This document shows positions 35,190 to 46,522 of a stretch of 64,000 nucleotides of DNA, piece after piece. The notes under the pieces were generated by a model. The model worked only from the letters and a program-made list of their open reading frames with translations. It searched no databases and was not told where the DNA came from. Origin of the DNA: Gymnopus androsaceus JB14 (taxonomy: Eukaryota > Basidiomycota > Agaricomycetes > Agaricales > Omphalotaceae); NCBI GenBank assembly GCA_009733575.1, contig ML769404.1:62001-126000 (forward strand), written 5' to 3'. Numbering within the stretch: position 1 is the stretch's first letter; each line of letters begins with the position of its first letter. A program made the translations under genes and the position numbers.

Positions 35190-37830
35190 TGATACTTACT
35201 AGTGTTTTCATCTTCATAACTATCACAACCAACATCCATTCTTAGTTCCGTTTCTCTTCTCACTTTCCGCATGTCGTACGGTCTCTTTCGTTGTCATGAT
35301 CGGTGTGAACCATATTCAATATTCACGATACAGGATCGTTTTCCCCTCATCCCTCCAATTCTGTCTTCCACGTGGGCTACGGTTTTCTTCGTTGTCGCAA
35401 CACGATCGGTATACTTTAGATTCAACAGTTTGCATTTCGTGCCTCTTCCTACTTTCCGCATGTCGTACGGTTTCTTTCGTTGTCATGATCGGTATGAACC
35501 ATGTTCACCATATTGCTTTCCCATCCCTCCAATTCTGGCTTCCGGCTGGACTACAGTTTTCTTCGTTGGCGCAGCACGATCAAACATCCTGGTAACCTTT
35601 TTTATCAAGGGCTTGAGCCTGGAGGGCGTGCCTGCCGATACTTAAATGATATGTAAGCGCCAATTCTTGCCAATTCCGGAAATGTTCAAGACGCGTAGAC
35701 CAAACGGCACAGGCAAGTACGTGCCGGAAGCCGCGTGTGATTCGACTTAATGCTTCCGACCATACATATAATATATCGTCTTTTCAAAGTACTGTGATTC
35801 AATTTCCAAGACCTCCCAGCTCGAGAGGCTCCACTGCTAGCATTTACCAAGTATGGGCATACTAAACTCCAAACCCCAATGGCAAGTCTCCTCCATTCCC
35901 GACCTGACTGGACGTGTTGCGATTGTGACTGGCGGCAACACTGGACTTGGGTTCGTTACTGTGCGTGAGCTTGCAAGAAAGGGTGCGCATGTGTAGTGAG
36001 TACTGAGCTCCTCCGAGTTCCCTCCTACATATCTTGGGTTGCTAACTATGTACCGTGCTACAGCATGCTATGCCGACAGGAGTCTCGCGCTCTAGCTGCC
36101 ATTGAGAAGATCAAGTCGGAACTAGGTCCCGATACTAAATCCAAAATCGAATTCATCAAATTCGATCTCCAGAATCTTAAATCAGCAACGAAAGCTGCTC
36201 AAGACTTTATGGAACGCGAGACGAGGCTAGGTATGTAATTGGCTTGAAGATCACCTATCAAGTTCTGATGGTATGATTCGAGATATATTGGTTAACAACG
36301 CTGGGATTGTGAGTACGACTCGGTACATTCAATTGACGAGTTTAACCTTTCGAAATCAAGATGGCCACACCGTACGAGCTCAGCGCTGATGGGATCGAGG
36401 CTCAGGCGTGTAATGGAACAGGCCATTTCGCGTTGACAATCCCTCTCCTTCCTCTCTTGAAACAGACCGCTGCATTGCCAGACTCACATGTCCGTATAGT
36501 CAATATTACCAGCATGGGGTACCAATTCGCACGACTTGGGTCTCCTGATTTTTCTTCCCTCGAAGGGTTAAACCAGAAGACTAGGTCGGCTTGGGTGAGG
36601 TATGGGTTTTCAAAGTTGTCTGTGAGTACTACTACTAATACTACGAGGCTGCATTTTGTTGTTGAAAGAACTTATCGTTGACTACTTATTGTGCAGAATA
36701 TCCTATTCACCAACGAGCTTCAAACTCGATTGATTGAGTCTGGAACGACGAATATATACTGCCTCTCTGTTCATCCAGGTAGCGTAAACACGGAATTAGT
36801 TCGGGGTGCGTAACCAGCATGTCTTGATTCTTGATTACCATTGTGCCATTGTGCATCCCTCATCATTTCATTCAACTAATTGCTACCGCTCGCAGGTCCT
36901 ATTCAATCCTGGCCGATCCTTGCGCCTTTGTTTTCTTTAGCCAAGTACATTGCGCTAACCCCTGAACAGGGTGCTTTGACGCAGTTGTATGCGGCGACAG
37001 CACCAGAAGTGGAGGAGAAAGATTTAAAGTCAGTTTTTCCCCCCGAAATCCATCCAGGCCTCTTGATACGGCATTAATTGATCATTTGTAGAGCTGCACT
37101 TCTATTCCCCATCGCTCAGTTAACACGCAAGAAAGCTATTGCAGAGGATAAAGAGCGTAAATTGGGAATACAGTTTTGGAATCTTTGCGAGGCGCTCGTG
37201 AGGGAGAAAGCCTAGGATATTCTTCGTACTACAGTAGACCTAGACTTTTGGTTGAATTTTTCTTATAACAGTCTAGTCGGACATCTGCTCTACGTTCGTT
37301 ATGGGCAATTTACTCGTTTACAGGGGTATATGAGGTAGTACCAGCGTTATCTCTCCGCTGACAGGACAATAATAAAGACACATCTATTATATGTATAGAA
37401 AGAAAAGGGTGATCGGCATACAGTACTTTTGATGTTTCGAAGCCTGCTTTACACGGATGTGCGAATAGGATTTAGCACGGGTTAGGACATACAGCCTTTG
37501 AAGTTCCTGAGAATCTCCGCCAAGTCTAGTTGTGCTTGGATGACGGCCGGGATTCCAGAATCGATACCCATCATCTCTGTAAGGACTCAGCACAGTGACT
37601 GCTTCAAACGATGCTAATATGCATTGCTGGCAAAGGCAAAGGATCCACTGGCAGATAAAATGTGTGCACTAAGTTCGGCGGTTACTATCCTATTTGGGTA
37701 ATTATTAGCGCCCAGCTTACCTGCAAGCTCCGTGACTAAGGGTTAGGGTAGTGTCACTCATGATCAGACTGTCCTCCAAAGACTAGTAAGTACTACCTGA
37801 AGTAACGCTAAACTGTTTTCACATTGCTTT
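35190..37830. repeat. Tandem segmental duplication, unit 1 (contains SDR gene 1)
   Basis: Starts at about 35190 (GTGTTTTCATCTTCATAACT) and extends past the SDR gene to about 37830. Unit 2 (37869-40390) has the same order: a non-coding repeat block, an SDR gene and a downstream flank with matching words such as GGGTTAGGA, GTTGTGCTTGGA and TACTATCCTA. Unit 1 itself carries two tandem copies of a block of about 190 bp at its left end (35255-35440 and 35445-35590, both with TCCGCATGTCGTACGGT). Unit 2 has one. Confidence 0.85.
35853..37215 (+). CDS. Short-chain dehydrogenase/reductase 1 (tandem pair)
   Basis: Seven exons (35853-35995, 36064-36230, 36283-36308, 36361-36621, 36697-36805, 36896-37028, 37092-37215) sum to 963 nt and encode 320 residues. 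Motifs: [12 protein letters not shown] (dinucleotide-binding, about residues 22-33), DILVNNAG (about 104-111), IVNITS with the catalytic serine, and YGFSK with the catalytic Tyr and Lys (about 193-197), all in order. The layout fits the retinol dehydrogenase/WW-oxidoreductase-like SDR group common in fungi. Substrate is unknown. The gene reads through without breaks and shares almost its whole sequence with the SDR gene downstream. Confidence 0.9.
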
Positions 37831-38439
37831 GTGCCGCCGGTCCTATTGTGTCCTGATTAATGGATTAGCAGACTTAGTGTTTTCATCTTCATGACTATCA
37901 CAACCAACATTCTTAACTCCGTTTCTCTTGCCACTTTCCGCATGTCGTACGGTCTCTTTCGCTGGCATGATCGGTATGAACCATATTGCTTTCCCATTCC
38001 TCCAATTCTATGGACTATGTTATTCTCAAGGTATTCTTAGTTGATGCAACACGATCGCTAAAAGTATCAAACATCCGGGATTGCTAGCACTGGCAGGCTA
38101 CCTTCTCCATCAAGAGCTCACTGATATCTATATATCCTGGGACGCGTTTGGCGCTTACATATCACTCGGCCTCCTACTAATCACTATTATTAGTAGGAGG
38201 CAGCTGATTTATGTAATCTATTCCGGAAATGGAAATGTTCCAGGTTTGGTTTATTCAGTCAAGACGCGTATGTACATAGACCAAACGGCAGAAGCTACAC
38301 AGGCAATGAGATACGTGCCGGAAGCCGCGCGTTTTGATTCGTCTCCATACATATATTATCTTTTCAAAGTACTGATGTACTGTGGTCCAATTTCCCTTTC
38401 AACTCCCAAATCTCGAGCTCTGCTGCTAGTATTTCAATT
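37216..38439. other. Spacer between tandem SDR genes
   Basis: Contains the duplicate junction near 37830-37869. It also holds one TCCGCATGTCGTACGGT repeat block and an open segment (LLHQELTDIYISWDAFGAY, then ISLGLLLITIISRR) that may be a remnant of the membrane-segment gene seen in front of SDR1. It further contains the perfect hairpin at 38169-38201. Confidence 0.5.
38169..38201. repeat. Perfect hairpin, 13-bp stem
   Basis: GCCTCCTACTAAT (38169-38181) and ATTAGTAGGAGGC (38189-38201) are exact inverse complements separated by 7 bases. The hairpin is absent from the corresponding place in the other duplication unit. Confidence 0.7.
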
Positions 38440-39816
38440 ATGGGTATACTAAACTCCAGACCCCAATGGCAAGTCTCCTCCATTCCCGACTTGACTGGCC
38501 GTGTTGCGATTGTGACTGGTGGCAACTCTGGACTTGGGTTCGTCACCGCGCGTGAGCTTGCGAGAAAGGGTGCGCATGTGTAGTAAGTACTGAGCTCCTC
38601 CGAGTTCCCTTCTACATATTTTTGCGTCGCTAACTGTGTACCGTACTACAGCATGCTATGCCGACAGGAATCTCGCGCTCTAGCTGCCATTGAGAAGATC
38701 AAGTCGGAACTAGGTCCCGATACTAAAACCAAAATCGAATTCATCAAATTCGATCTCCAGAATCTTAAATCAGCAACGAAAGCTGCTCAAGCCTTTATGG
38801 ACCGCGAGACGAGGCTAGGTATGTACTTGGCTTTACTTGATTTACTTCCCATGGTCTGATAGTATGATTCGAGATATATTGGTCAACAATGCTGGAATTG
38901 TAAGTACGACAAACTGCATTTTGACGAAGTCTAACCCTTTCAAAACCAATTAACTAGATGGCCACACCATACGAGCTCAGCCCTGATGGGATCGAGGTTC
39001 AGGCGTGTAATGGAACAGGCCATTTCGCGTTGACAATCCCTCTCCTTCCTCTTTTGAAACAGACCGCTGCATTGCCAGACTCGCATGTCCGTATAGTCAA
39101 TATTACCAGCATAGGGTACCAATTCGCGAGACTTGGGTCTCCTGATTTTTCTTCCCTCGAGGGGTTAAACCAGAAGAGCGGGTCGACTTGGGTGAGGTAT
39201 GGATTTTCAAAGTTGTCTGTGAGTACTTACCACTAGGCTATATTTTGTTTTTTTTTTAAAAAAACCCCGTTGCTAACTATTACTTATCGTGTGCAGAATA
39301 TCCTGTTCACTAACGAGCTTCAAACTCGATTGATCGAGTCTGGAACGACGAATATATACTGCCTCTCTGTTCATCCAGGTGGTGTAGACACGGAATTAAG
39401 TCGAGGTGCGTACCTATTGGATGTCTTATTCTTTATCACCATTGTCTCATCACTACTCGTAGGTCCTATTCAATACTGGCCCATCTTTTCACTTTTATGG
39501 GCTTTACTCAAGTACATTGTGGTCACACCTGAACAGGGTGCGTTGACGCAGTTGTATGCGGCGACAGCACCGGAAGTGGAGGAAAAGGATTTAAAGTCAG
39601 TGTTTTTTTCCCCGAAATCCATTCAGGCCTCTCACCGAGTCCTCTATCGTTTACTGTGACAACTGATCATTTCCTGTTCCGATATACTGTAGAGCTGCAC
39701 TCCTATTCCCCGTCGCTCAGCTAAAGCGCAAGAAAGCTATTGCAGAGGATAAGGAGCGTAAATTGGGAATACAGTTCTGGAACCTTTGCGAGGCGCTCGT
39801 GAGGGAGAAAGCCTAG
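38440..39816 (+). CDS. Short-chain dehydrogenase/reductase 2 (tandem pair)
   Basis: Same exon plan and about the same length as SDR gene 1. Motifs are all present: [28 protein letters not shown] and YGFSK. Differences include NSGLG for [16 protein letters not shown] for VHPGSVNTELV, and [20 protein letters not shown] for PIQSWPILAPLFSLAKYIAL. The last change sits in the substrate-loop region near the C terminus, so the two enzymes may differ in substrate. No frame break is seen. Both genes likely keep their own promoter, since the upstream flank was duplicated with them. Confidence 0.9.
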
Positions 39817-40796
39817 AATATTCTTCTTATTAGGCGTACATATTTTGTTTACAATCTAGTTGGACATCTGCTCTATAAGCAATTCTAATTATCTATGAAT
39901 CGGCATACTACGTTTGAAGTTTCAAAGCTTTACATACATACATAGATTTGCATTCGGCGTAAAATTTGAAGATTAGGATCTGTCATGGGTTAGGAGGAGA
40001 TGGAATGCAGCCTTTGAATTTCCTCAGAGTCTCCGCGATTTAGTTGTCATATTTCCAGTTGTGCTTGGACGACGGATTCCGGAATCAATCGAAATCATCT
40101 CTCAGGCAAGGTCAAAGTCAAAAAGACAATCGGAAGCAGCAGTGTCTGCTTTAAATGGCGCTACTATGTATTTCTTGCAAAGGAAAAGCATCCGCATAAG
40201 TGTATAATATCGCGCGACGTGAAAGGATAAGTTCGGCGCTTACTATCCTAAGTATTTGGGTAATTATCAGCGCCCGGTTGGTCAAGTTACTACTGTATAT
40301 TTAGCTCCTAAGAGAGTGTTGTGCCCACCCATGATCAGACTGATCTAATTTTAAAGGGTACATAGGTAGTATTTAGAGTCCAATCCACCTCTCGGGACTC
40401 AGTCTGCAGGCACAAATCTTGTTCAGCAGTTCCACCAGTACCCGAATCAGACATTATTTAAATACCATACAGATCACGGAAGAGTCGGGTATGAGACACT
40501 GGCCTCGTATTTCAATGCCGCGGCGTCGGCAATAACTCGAGTCGCTCGAGGAACTAACTACCATATGTACCACATATGTTTCGTGATAATAAATATTAAA
40601 ATAAATAAGGACATGATCATGACATATATTGTACAAGTACAAGTACAAACCGAACGAATGACTGAAAGGAATGGCCTACCTCGTAAAGGAATGAATAAGG
40701 ATAATAATAAATATGATACTGTATGAACGAATGACTATGGTAATGAGCGAAATAATAATAATAATAAATATGATCTACAGGTGCAAAGGGTGCCCA
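39817..40796. other. Spacer between SDR2 and the MFS gene
   Basis: Left part is the duplicated downstream flank of unit 2. Right part is AT-rich with AATAATAATAA runs near 40695-40770, consistent with converging 3' ends. No gene is seen. Confidence 0.5.
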
Positions 40797-43466
40797 TCAA
40801 AAATTCGGTATCACCGAGAGAGTGGCGTAGTCAGATGGAGGATTCTCTGACCAGGCCTCATAGAAGGCTCTGGCTTCGGCCTGAGTCTTCCATGACATGA
40901 TCAGTATGGTGGGACCGTCCTTTCGACTACGAACCGGCGGTGAAATCTCGCTTCCAAGCCTCGTCATACGAGCAAAGCTGAGCGCAGTATCATGAATGTC
41001 GGAAACAGCTGAGAGATCAATGGGTCCCATCTGCACACTCCATTCGTAGCTGGTAGGAGGTAATGGCGGTCGTTCCGCTATGGCTGAAATTGGTTGTTGG
41101 CCGATACCGTATATTGTTTCTCTGCGGGTATGAACGTTGCCCATGCGATATTCACGAATGGAGTCTACAAGCTCTCGTTTCGACTGAGATGAGGCTTCCT
41201 GACTCGAAACCGCTTCATGCAATAGATAGTCAACCTCGCTGATGGTGTTGGTTAGCTGTTGGATGTTCTCAACCAGAGTTGCGTTGACTTCACGAGCTCC
41301 TGGCATTGGGTCTAAGATGAACGGTCCTTGGACGGTGAACGTTTTATCGGCCTGTAGTTGTGCCTCCGCGTCTTTTGCTTCTTGCTCTTGGATCTGCTTT
41401 GCGATCTTGAGATCCTGAAAAGTCGTAACGCAAGTAAGTAGGTGTTATTTTATGTATCTAGGGAGAGAAAGGCATACCAAGCAAGGCGCAAATTTACTTT
41501 TGGATCTAATTCTTGCACCGTATTTGAAGAACAAAAATGGAATTGGCATTAGAACTAGACAGACCGCCGCAATAAAGGTCGAAGCCCAACCAATGCCCAG
41601 GTGGTGGTACAGCTGCGTGGTGAAAAGAGGGAAGATCGATCCAACAGCAGAACGTATGATAGTGTTAGTTGCAAGGGCAGTGGCAGCGAACATCCTGTCA
41701 AGTAGCACTCGTAAGAATGCGAGAATTATCACACGCACATACGGGTGTTTATTTACTCACAAGTATGTGTCCACAATGTAAACCTGAGTAGTTTTTCAGC
41801 GATCCAGAACTTGGACTTGAACATTGACTTACGATCATCGAAGTAAATATCGCCGAGATTGCGAATCCGACAAATATTGTACTGGTACCTGGATGGAACC
41901 AAGCTATCGTCGGGTTGTTTCCGGTCCATCCTAGCCAAAGGACGCTACCGACCAGCACAAAGGCACCAATCATGCCACCGTAGAGCCTCATCTCGGCAGG
42001 AGGAAAACCTTTCCACTTTGGAATAACCTTGTTGACTCGCCATGCAAAAAATAGATTCATAATCGTCGTAAGGATGCTTCCAATTCCGATTCCAATAAAC
42101 AAAAGTCCGAGTTGTTTGAGAGTGAGACCTTTGTGCTCAATAAATATCACTGGGAACGCCTCGAATACTGTCGAAAAAAATGTTATTGTCAAAGGACTAT
42201 CCAACACCTCCTCTGATAGTGAACAAGAACTCACAGGCATATAAAATTCCATAAACGACAGACATGTAGATGGTGAGGAGGATAAGGATGGGTTCGCTAG
42301 CCAACATCTTCCAAGGACGATATAATGTCCGGTCCACGAGTCCATGGAAAGAAGAGTCAAGCTTCTCATGGTCGGACACTACATTTGCGTTACGGATGGG
42401 GTCTTGCTTCCTTAGACGCCTTGCCTGTATGATTTCACATTTTTTTAGCCAGACAACACACAGTAATAAAGCTCGATTCTACGAACCTTGCGGGTCAAAA
42501 GGACCGGGCCATATGTCTCGGGCAAGAACAACGCAATGAGCACTGTGCAGAATCCTCCAAAGAACATCATGACCCAGAAGATCCATTCCCAGCCTAGAGA
42601 TTGGTCTGAGGCTATACTGGATATACGAGCAAGATGTTAGGTCTTCCCCGGTATCAGTTTAGATGCACTTACAATCCTCCAACGAGAGGCCCCAAAGCTG
42701 GCCCCAGGAAAACACAACCCCCAAAGAGACTCGTCGCGTATCCACGGCCTTGTGCGTTCCATATATCCGCAAGTATACCTGGGATAAATAGGTTTACTCG
42801 AGGGAGCAAAGTTTAAACATGCAGAACATACCTCCGCTTACAATTAGAGGTGCAACTGCGAATATACCAGAGAGGAACCGGAAGAAAAAGACGGTCGCAA
42901 TATTCTTAGCAAGAGCTTGTCCGAGGAAAAGGATGGTGTAGAAGGCCATAGATAGCAACGAAACATTTCGACGTCCAAACATTTCACTTCCTGAGCCCCA
43001 GAATATTGGCTATGAAACAGTCGATGTCAAGACATGATGGTTGAAAACGATACTGAAATAGAGCGAACATACCCCCACAACATATCCCAACAAAAATAAC
43101 ACTGTGACCAGCTCGGATACTTCGTCACTAATTCCAAATTGTTCAATCAACCGAGGAGTTGCGATAGCTGGAGCGGAAGAGGCGAATGTGCTGTCGACGT
43201 CGAAGGAGAGATAGTCAATCAGTTTGCGAAATTCAGGTAAAACAAAGGAATGACATACGAATCGATGGTCAAAATGCAGATAACGGCCGTGATACACCAC
43301 TTCTTGCTAGTAGAGAAGTTTTGTGTGGCAGAACCTGTGCCTCAAGCATCTTTTTCTCATCCTTCATCTCCATTGTGCCTTCATCGTTGGCATCGACCAG
43401 TGGGGAAAAGCCCTGTAGATCATCTCTCTGTCCCTGACGGAGAGTGGGTATATTTGCGTTGGACAT
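40797..43466 (-). CDS. MFS transporter (drug:H+ antiporter-like) with long C-terminal extension
   Basis: The ATG is at 43466 (MSNANIPTLRQGQRDDLQGF) and the stop at 40797-40799, with about eight introns. After a hydrophilic N terminus, membrane segments appear in MFS order. SAPAIATPRLIEQFGIS, SELVTVLFLLGYVVG and GSEMFGRRNVSLLS (the loop 2-3 G-x3-D/E-x2-G-R-R/K signature) come first. FFRFLSGIFAVAPLIVSGG, DIWNAQGRGYATSLFG, GPALGPLVGG and WIFWVMMFFGG follow. The second half has a cytoplasmic loop and six further helices, ending IRSKSKFAPCL. This fits the DHA1-type family of multidrug/polyamine exporters. The frame then continues through a spliced exon (DLKIAKQIQEQEAKDAEAQL) into about 170 more hydrophilic residues ending TLSVIPNF, which is unusual. 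Intact. Confidence 0.85.
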
Positions 43467-44204
43467 GTTTGACACAGAAAAGACTTTCTATGGGACTTGA
43501 CGTTCAACGGGATGCGCAGGGGAAGTCAAGAAATATCAAGACAGATAAGTCCTTCTTTTGTAGTATAGCACGGCCTATACATTCGGCGCATTTCCATGAC
43601 ACCGTCCCCCTTGGTCTTGGGTGCAAAGTTATAGCGCAGTATCCAACCTCCTTGTTCACGATCACGAAGACTCAGAGGACGTGCATAGCTTCGTAATACA
43701 GGTAACTACGATTTTGCGAACATTGCACTGTTCCTCGAATTTGAAGATTCAGCTGAGATCAAGCGTATGCAGACAGAGGTGATGACAGTAGCTGATAAGA
43801 TAAAAACCAATTCATGTCAAAGCTGTCGATAGCTGCACAGCATGAAAAGAGTAACAGTCTGGCAGATTATGACCTAGATATATATTGAAAACACAACTCT
43901 GTATACAACCCCAGGAATGTACTTACCTGGAGGTATAGACGGAGAGGGTAAGAGATAGAGTCTGCCGTCGGACTGTACTGTCTGAGCTACACGAAAACTG
44001 TTTAACGACCGCAGAAACCGCTGTCAGGTTAGTCCAGGCAACGTTTAGCAACCCGTTTGGGCTGGGCGACTACAGTACCTCAAAAAATCTCCTACATACT
44101 TACGATCAGAGTGAAGTTCCATATATGTACCGAGACACTGCCAAGGTCGTGACCACCACTGTTGGCCATATGTTAGAGTTGGAGTTGACTTCAATGCGAT
44201 CACG
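43467..44204. other. Intergenic, upstream of MFS gene
   Basis: Promoter side of the MFS gene. Only weak short frames; no motif recognised. Confidence 0.4.
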
Positions 44205-44690
44205 AAGACTCACGTCCAAGTGCTAGATATCCTAACTTGTCAATGTTCGCATTGGAAACCATTACTGTGTGCACTATCTGATTTAGAGCAAGTCCTGCCA
44301 TGCACAATGTTGGGATAAGCCATGGTGCCCAGTTATTTGCTTCAGATGCGGGTATTACAACAACGGTACCGAGGGCGCACTGCAACACCTGTAACCATAA
44401 ATCAGTGAGCACGGTGAAAGGCTACCTTACAATACTACAAACTTGGGCGACGTTGGATTACACGCAGGCCCGGAGAAGGACTCAGAGTTTGCAGCTGAAG
44501 ACGCGGTTTTTTTGAACATCCGTGACCATAGTTATCACCTTTGCAGTGTGCAACAGAGTGAGAAGATCACGTTCAACCAAGAGGATCCAGATTCCAAAGC
44601 ATCTGAAGGGAAAAACATTCAAGCAATCCATGTTACGCTTTGATCGATTTCTGTGAGCGTATAAGACGACATCAGCGCGGGTGAGCATGA
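44205..44690 (-). CDS. Hypothetical hydrophobic protein fragment
   Basis: Minus-strand segments read MFFPSDALESGSSWLNVIFS, then, after a likely intron, VLQCALGTVVVIPASEANNW, APWLIPTLCMAGLALNQIVH and NANIDKLGYLALGRE. These give two hydrophobic stretches compatible with membrane helices. A GT follows GGACGTGA at about 44212, so an exon may continue to the left. No family is recognised and the gene may be partial. Confidence 0.3.
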
Positions 44691-44889
44691 AATCCGACGT
44701 CTCTTTGTTAGATGATTTTATTCGAGTTTATAGTCATAATAGGGCTGGATGGCGGTACGGGGAAAAAAGAGAAGCATGACTTGAGCATGACCCTGGACAC
44801 TTATCAATGTGTCGAGTTTAATTGCCTCATGTTTCTCTCGCTCCATCTTATTATTCGAGTCATGGTTCATTAATATTATCTCTCCCTTC

Positions 44890-46522
44890 ATGCCACCACC
44901 TCCACCTCCGCCTACCCTCTCCTCAACTCCCCATGCCAAACCCTCCTTCCCCATCGCGCAGGCAGGGCATATCCATCTCCGAAATGCATCTGATACTATC
45001 TATCAAAATAAGAATTATAGAGATTCATTGGGTCTAGCGAATCAGTTGAGAGTTTTGGATAGTCGTTGGGCGCAGTGAGCTCCTTCTTATCTTATCCTAT
45101 CCTCCATTAATCCCTCCCCAAGTCTATTCAGCGTAGCACCAGTTATCAACAAACTAACCAAAGGTCGGCAGAGACCAGAAGAATTTTGTAAAAATGCAGA
45201 GACGTTGTATGAGGATGTAAGGGTCGCGTTGGACGAATCCCAAACACGAAGAGCTCTGCGTCGGCGATTGGCGGCGACGCTAGAGCTAGATCAGGATCAG
45301 GATAGTATTGTCCCAGGTCCTCCCCCGGTGCAAGCGTGGCCAGTTTCGAGGGTTGTCGTAAGTCTTTCCAACTAGTTTCAGCTCCATACCTGATCAGATG
45401 CTAGAAAAAAGCCCTCTCGTCAATCCGTGAACTTGTCGAGCCTAGTCTCAGTTTACGTTCCAAGAGTCCGTCGCGAACTCGGCCGCGAAAGTTGAAGGTA
45501 TGTTGTACTTGCGCTTACTCTCACTACTCAGTTCACTAAATAAGTCAATGCTAATAGAGTCGACGCGTCAAGAAGAAAGATTCGAGACACAGTATGAGGT
45601 CTACGCGCCAGGCTCGACCTAAACGCTCGAATCGTCACTCTGACCGGGATCCAGACACCGATGAATCTAGAGGTCGAGAATCCAAGGATTATTACTCTCA
45701 CTCCCACTCCACTCCCACTCCCACCCGGATAGGTCAACTCAACACACGCCTCGGAGTCGAAGCAGGAGACGTCATACCCATCGACATCGTTCACCCTCAA
45801 GCCATGATGAAGACCGACAACACCGACACCACCATCGTCATTATGATACCCCGCCTCGCGTCCCTGAGGCTGTGAATGTAATCCCTTCGAAATCAGACCA
45901 ACCTATCTACCCTCGATTTGCCACAAATCCAAACCCAAACTCCAACGGATATGCAGATGATCGTTCACGTTCCCAACCCCCATCCTCATCTTACAACTAT
46001 AACTATGATTATCATCGTGACCGAAACCGCTCGTACGACTCAAATGCGAAGGTTTCTGATCGTCCCACTTACTCTCACTCTCATAAACCTCATCCCCGCC
46101 CTATCCCTCATGATCCATACACGTACTCGTCAACAAACACACCCGTAATACCGATACTGCCTACCCCCACGTCCATGTCCGTAAGCATTCCCATCCCTGC
46201 ACCTTCCTCATATCGGCACCTATCTCGATCTCGATATCCGCCTTCATCCCAAGTTGGGGGTGCCAAGTCGTATTCGTCTCGCTCTAGACCTCAAGCTGGG
46301 GCTGGGATGAGGACGTCGAATCGAGAGCAGGAACGCGAGTATCGCTACGGCTACAGCTGGGGCTATGACCAAAGCTATAATGGACCCAGTGTTACCCCGC
46401 ACGCGAAATCGCCTCCCACTCCGGCTCAGGTTCATCAGGCCCGTTCACCGTTGATCATGCGCTCGAAATTCAAGGAGAATTTTAGTATGGTGCGGTCGAC
46501 CTCGGATCGGGAAGGGCGGTAG
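44890..46522 (+). CDS. RS/H-rich low-complexity protein, copy 2 (one apparent frame break)
   Basis: Inverted duplicate of the gene at 30.1-31.9 kb. It has the same N terminus (MPPPPPPPTLSSTPHAKPSF), HLRNASDTIYQNKNYRDSLG and LDSRWA. A GT-AG intron follows, then VAPVINKLTKGRQRPEEF, LDESQTRRALRRRLAATLEL and KKALSSIRELVEPSLSLRSK. Then come the RS/RH tract (RSRSRRRHTHRHRSPSSHDE) and the tail RSPLIMRSKFKENFS. The frame shifts within a CACTCCCACTCC repeat near 45695-45725, so either the repeat length is misread or the copy is disabled. The shared word CCTGGACACTTATCAATG about 100 bp upstream of both copies is a candidate retained promoter element. Function unknown. Confidence 0.55.

Larger units (their letters stand above)
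37869..40390. repeat. Tandem segmental duplication, unit 2 (contains SDR gene 2)
   Basis: Second unit in direct orientation. The upstream words (GTGTTTTCATCTTCATGACT, TCCGCATGTCGTACGGT, GTGCCGGAAGCCGCG) and the downstream words match unit 1. Divergence is mainly in non-coding parts and introns. Confidence 0.85.
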
